DNA of 64,000 nt, from NCBI RefSeq assembly GCF_001651855.1, contig NZ_LNQC01000080.1, positions 124,001 through 188,000 on the forward strand, written 5' to 3'. The position numbers and the translations under genes were made by a program. Origin of the DNA: Sinorhizobium americanum (GTDB lineage Bacteria > Pseudomonadota > Alphaproteobacteria > Rhizobiales > Rhizobiaceae). How positions within the stretch are numbered: the stretch's first letter is position 1; each line of letters starts with the position of its first letter. The notes below the pieces were generated by a model. The model worked only from the letters and a program-made list of their open reading frames with translations. It did no database searches and had not been told where the DNA came from. Positions 63,281 to 64,000 of this stretch are shown here, one piece after another.

Positions 63281-64000
63281 GCCTCGAGGTCGAAGCCAGC
63301 CACCGGATCGGCTCATTTGCCATCGACGCCGCCTTCCGCTCGGAGGGCGGCGTGACGGCGCTTTTCGGCCGTTCCGGCTCCGGCAAGACCTCGCTGGTCA
63401 ATATCGTCGCCGGGCTGCTGCGACCCGATCGTGGCCGCATCGTGCTCGACGGCGACGTTATCGCCGACAGCGGGAAGCGGCTCTTCACCCCCGTTCACCG
63501 CCGGCGCTTCGGCTATGTCTTCCAGGAGGCCCGGCTCTTTCCGCATCTGAGCGTCCGCCACAATCTCGCCTATGGGCGCTGGTTCGCCGGTGCCGGCAAA
63601 TCCGCCTCCGAGTTCGCCAAAATCGTCGAGATGCTCGGCATCGGGGATCTGCTCGAGCGTCGTCCTTCGACTCTCTCTGGCGGCGAGCGCCAGCGCGTCG
63701 CCGTCGGGAGGGCGCTGCTTGCTACTCCGCGGCTGCTGCTGATGGACGAGCCGCTCGCCGCCCTCGACGAGGCCAGAAAGGCGGAGATCCTGCCCTATAT
63801 CGAGCGGCTCCGCGACGAGACGAAGATACCGATCGTCTATGTCAGCCATTCCGTCGCGGAGGTGGCGCGGCTGGCGGAGCGCGTGGTGGTGATCGAGGAC
63901 GGCCGGGTCAAGGCATCCGGCACGGCCTCCGTGATTCTCAACCAGCCGGCAGCCGCCATCGCGCGGCGCGAAACCGGCGCCCTGGTCGAAGGCGCGGTCG
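63277..64000 (+). CDS. modC: molybdate ABC transporter ATP-binding protein (3' end cut)
   Basis: At least 241 residues; the gene runs off the window. Walker A is GRSGSGKTS (about residues 31-39), the signature is [15 protein letters not shown], Walker B is [12 protein letters not shown], and the H-loop is 'VSHSVAE'. The ATG overlaps the modB stop by 4 bp. The missing C-terminus should be the MOP molybdate-binding domain. Confidence 0.93.
   Translation, partial: MSLEVEASHRIGSFAIDAAFRSEGGVTALFGRSGSGKTSLVNIVAGLLRPDRGRIVLDGDVIADSGKRLFTPVHRRRFGYVFQEARLFPHLSVRHNLAYGRWFAGAGKSASEFAKIVEMLGIGDLLERRPSTLSGGERQRVAVGRALLATPRLLLMDEPLAALDEARKAEILPYIERLRDETKIPIVYVSHSVAEVARLAERVVVIEDGRVKASGTASVILNQPAAAIARRETGALVEGAV

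Noticed and set aside
1-64000. tRNA genes, rRNA genes or mobile elements
   Set aside because: I looked at every gap over 100 bp and found no tRNA-like cloverleaf, transposase or integrase.

Overview
The window is a gap-free stretch of a high-GC alphaproteobacterial chromosome. It is most likely Sinorhizobium/Ensifer: it has a pha-type cation antiporter with a fused A/B subunit, the aerobic cobalamin genes cobF-cobM, an emrAB/TetR locus, an ODC-type decarboxylase, and several copies of rhizobial intergenic palindromes. I see no phage, transposase, CRISPR array, rRNA or tRNA. Coding density is about 90 percent, and most genes are intact housekeeping or metabolic genes. The genus assignment is inference from gene content and order.

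Region by region. (1) 0-5.7 kb: a metallochaperone-type GTPase with a long His tract paired with a WD40 protein, a glyoxalase-like protein, a LysE exporter, a GNAT acetyltransferase, and an ornithine/lysine decarboxylase behind a ~400-nt structured leader. (2) 6.2-9 kb: a LysR regulator, then a DUF1007 protein translationally coupled to a His-rich NicO-type metal exporter. (3) 9-16.5 kb: a GNAT gene overlapping an unlisted 71-residue membrane protein, a DUF533 protein, KDPG aldolase (eda), a CYTH-CHAD pair, the tRNA hydroxylase trhO, a two-subunit aconitase X, and a GFA-family protein. (4) 16.5-19.1 kb: metNIQ methionine importer. (5) 19.4-27.6 kb: a sugar block on the minus strand (GH1 beta-glucosidase, Gfo/Idh/MocA oxidoreductase, TIM-barrel isomerase, xylA, xylB, LacI regulator) with three LacI-like operator candidates. 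(6) 27.7-34.1 kb: metallophosphatase, emrB/emrA with a divergent TetR gene and two matching palindromic operators, a frameshifted glyoxalase gene, and an AraC regulator.

(7) 34.3-44.4 kb: terC, a strongly structured small RNA candidate (6S-like) with its own promoter and terminator, gltX, lysS, an unknown anchored protein, a DadA-like dehydrogenase, a nucleoside hydrolase, and a DNA exonuclease/ATP-dependent ligase pair. (8) 44.4-53.4 kb: a CHASE-PAS-GGDEF-EAL protein, then the six-gene pha/mrp antiporter operon. (9) 53.4-60.6 kb: cobM, L, J, I, H, G and F on the minus strand, with cobK on the plus strand overlapping both neighbours. (10) 60.6-64 kb: a two-hairpin intergenic repeat, ung, and modABC, with modC cut by the window end.

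No wholly new system is evident. The points most worth a second look are the 6S-like RNA, the decarboxylase leader, the FNR-type box in front of the oxygen-dependent cobG, the COG0523-WD40 pair, the uncatalogued small membrane protein, and the LacI/TetR operators.
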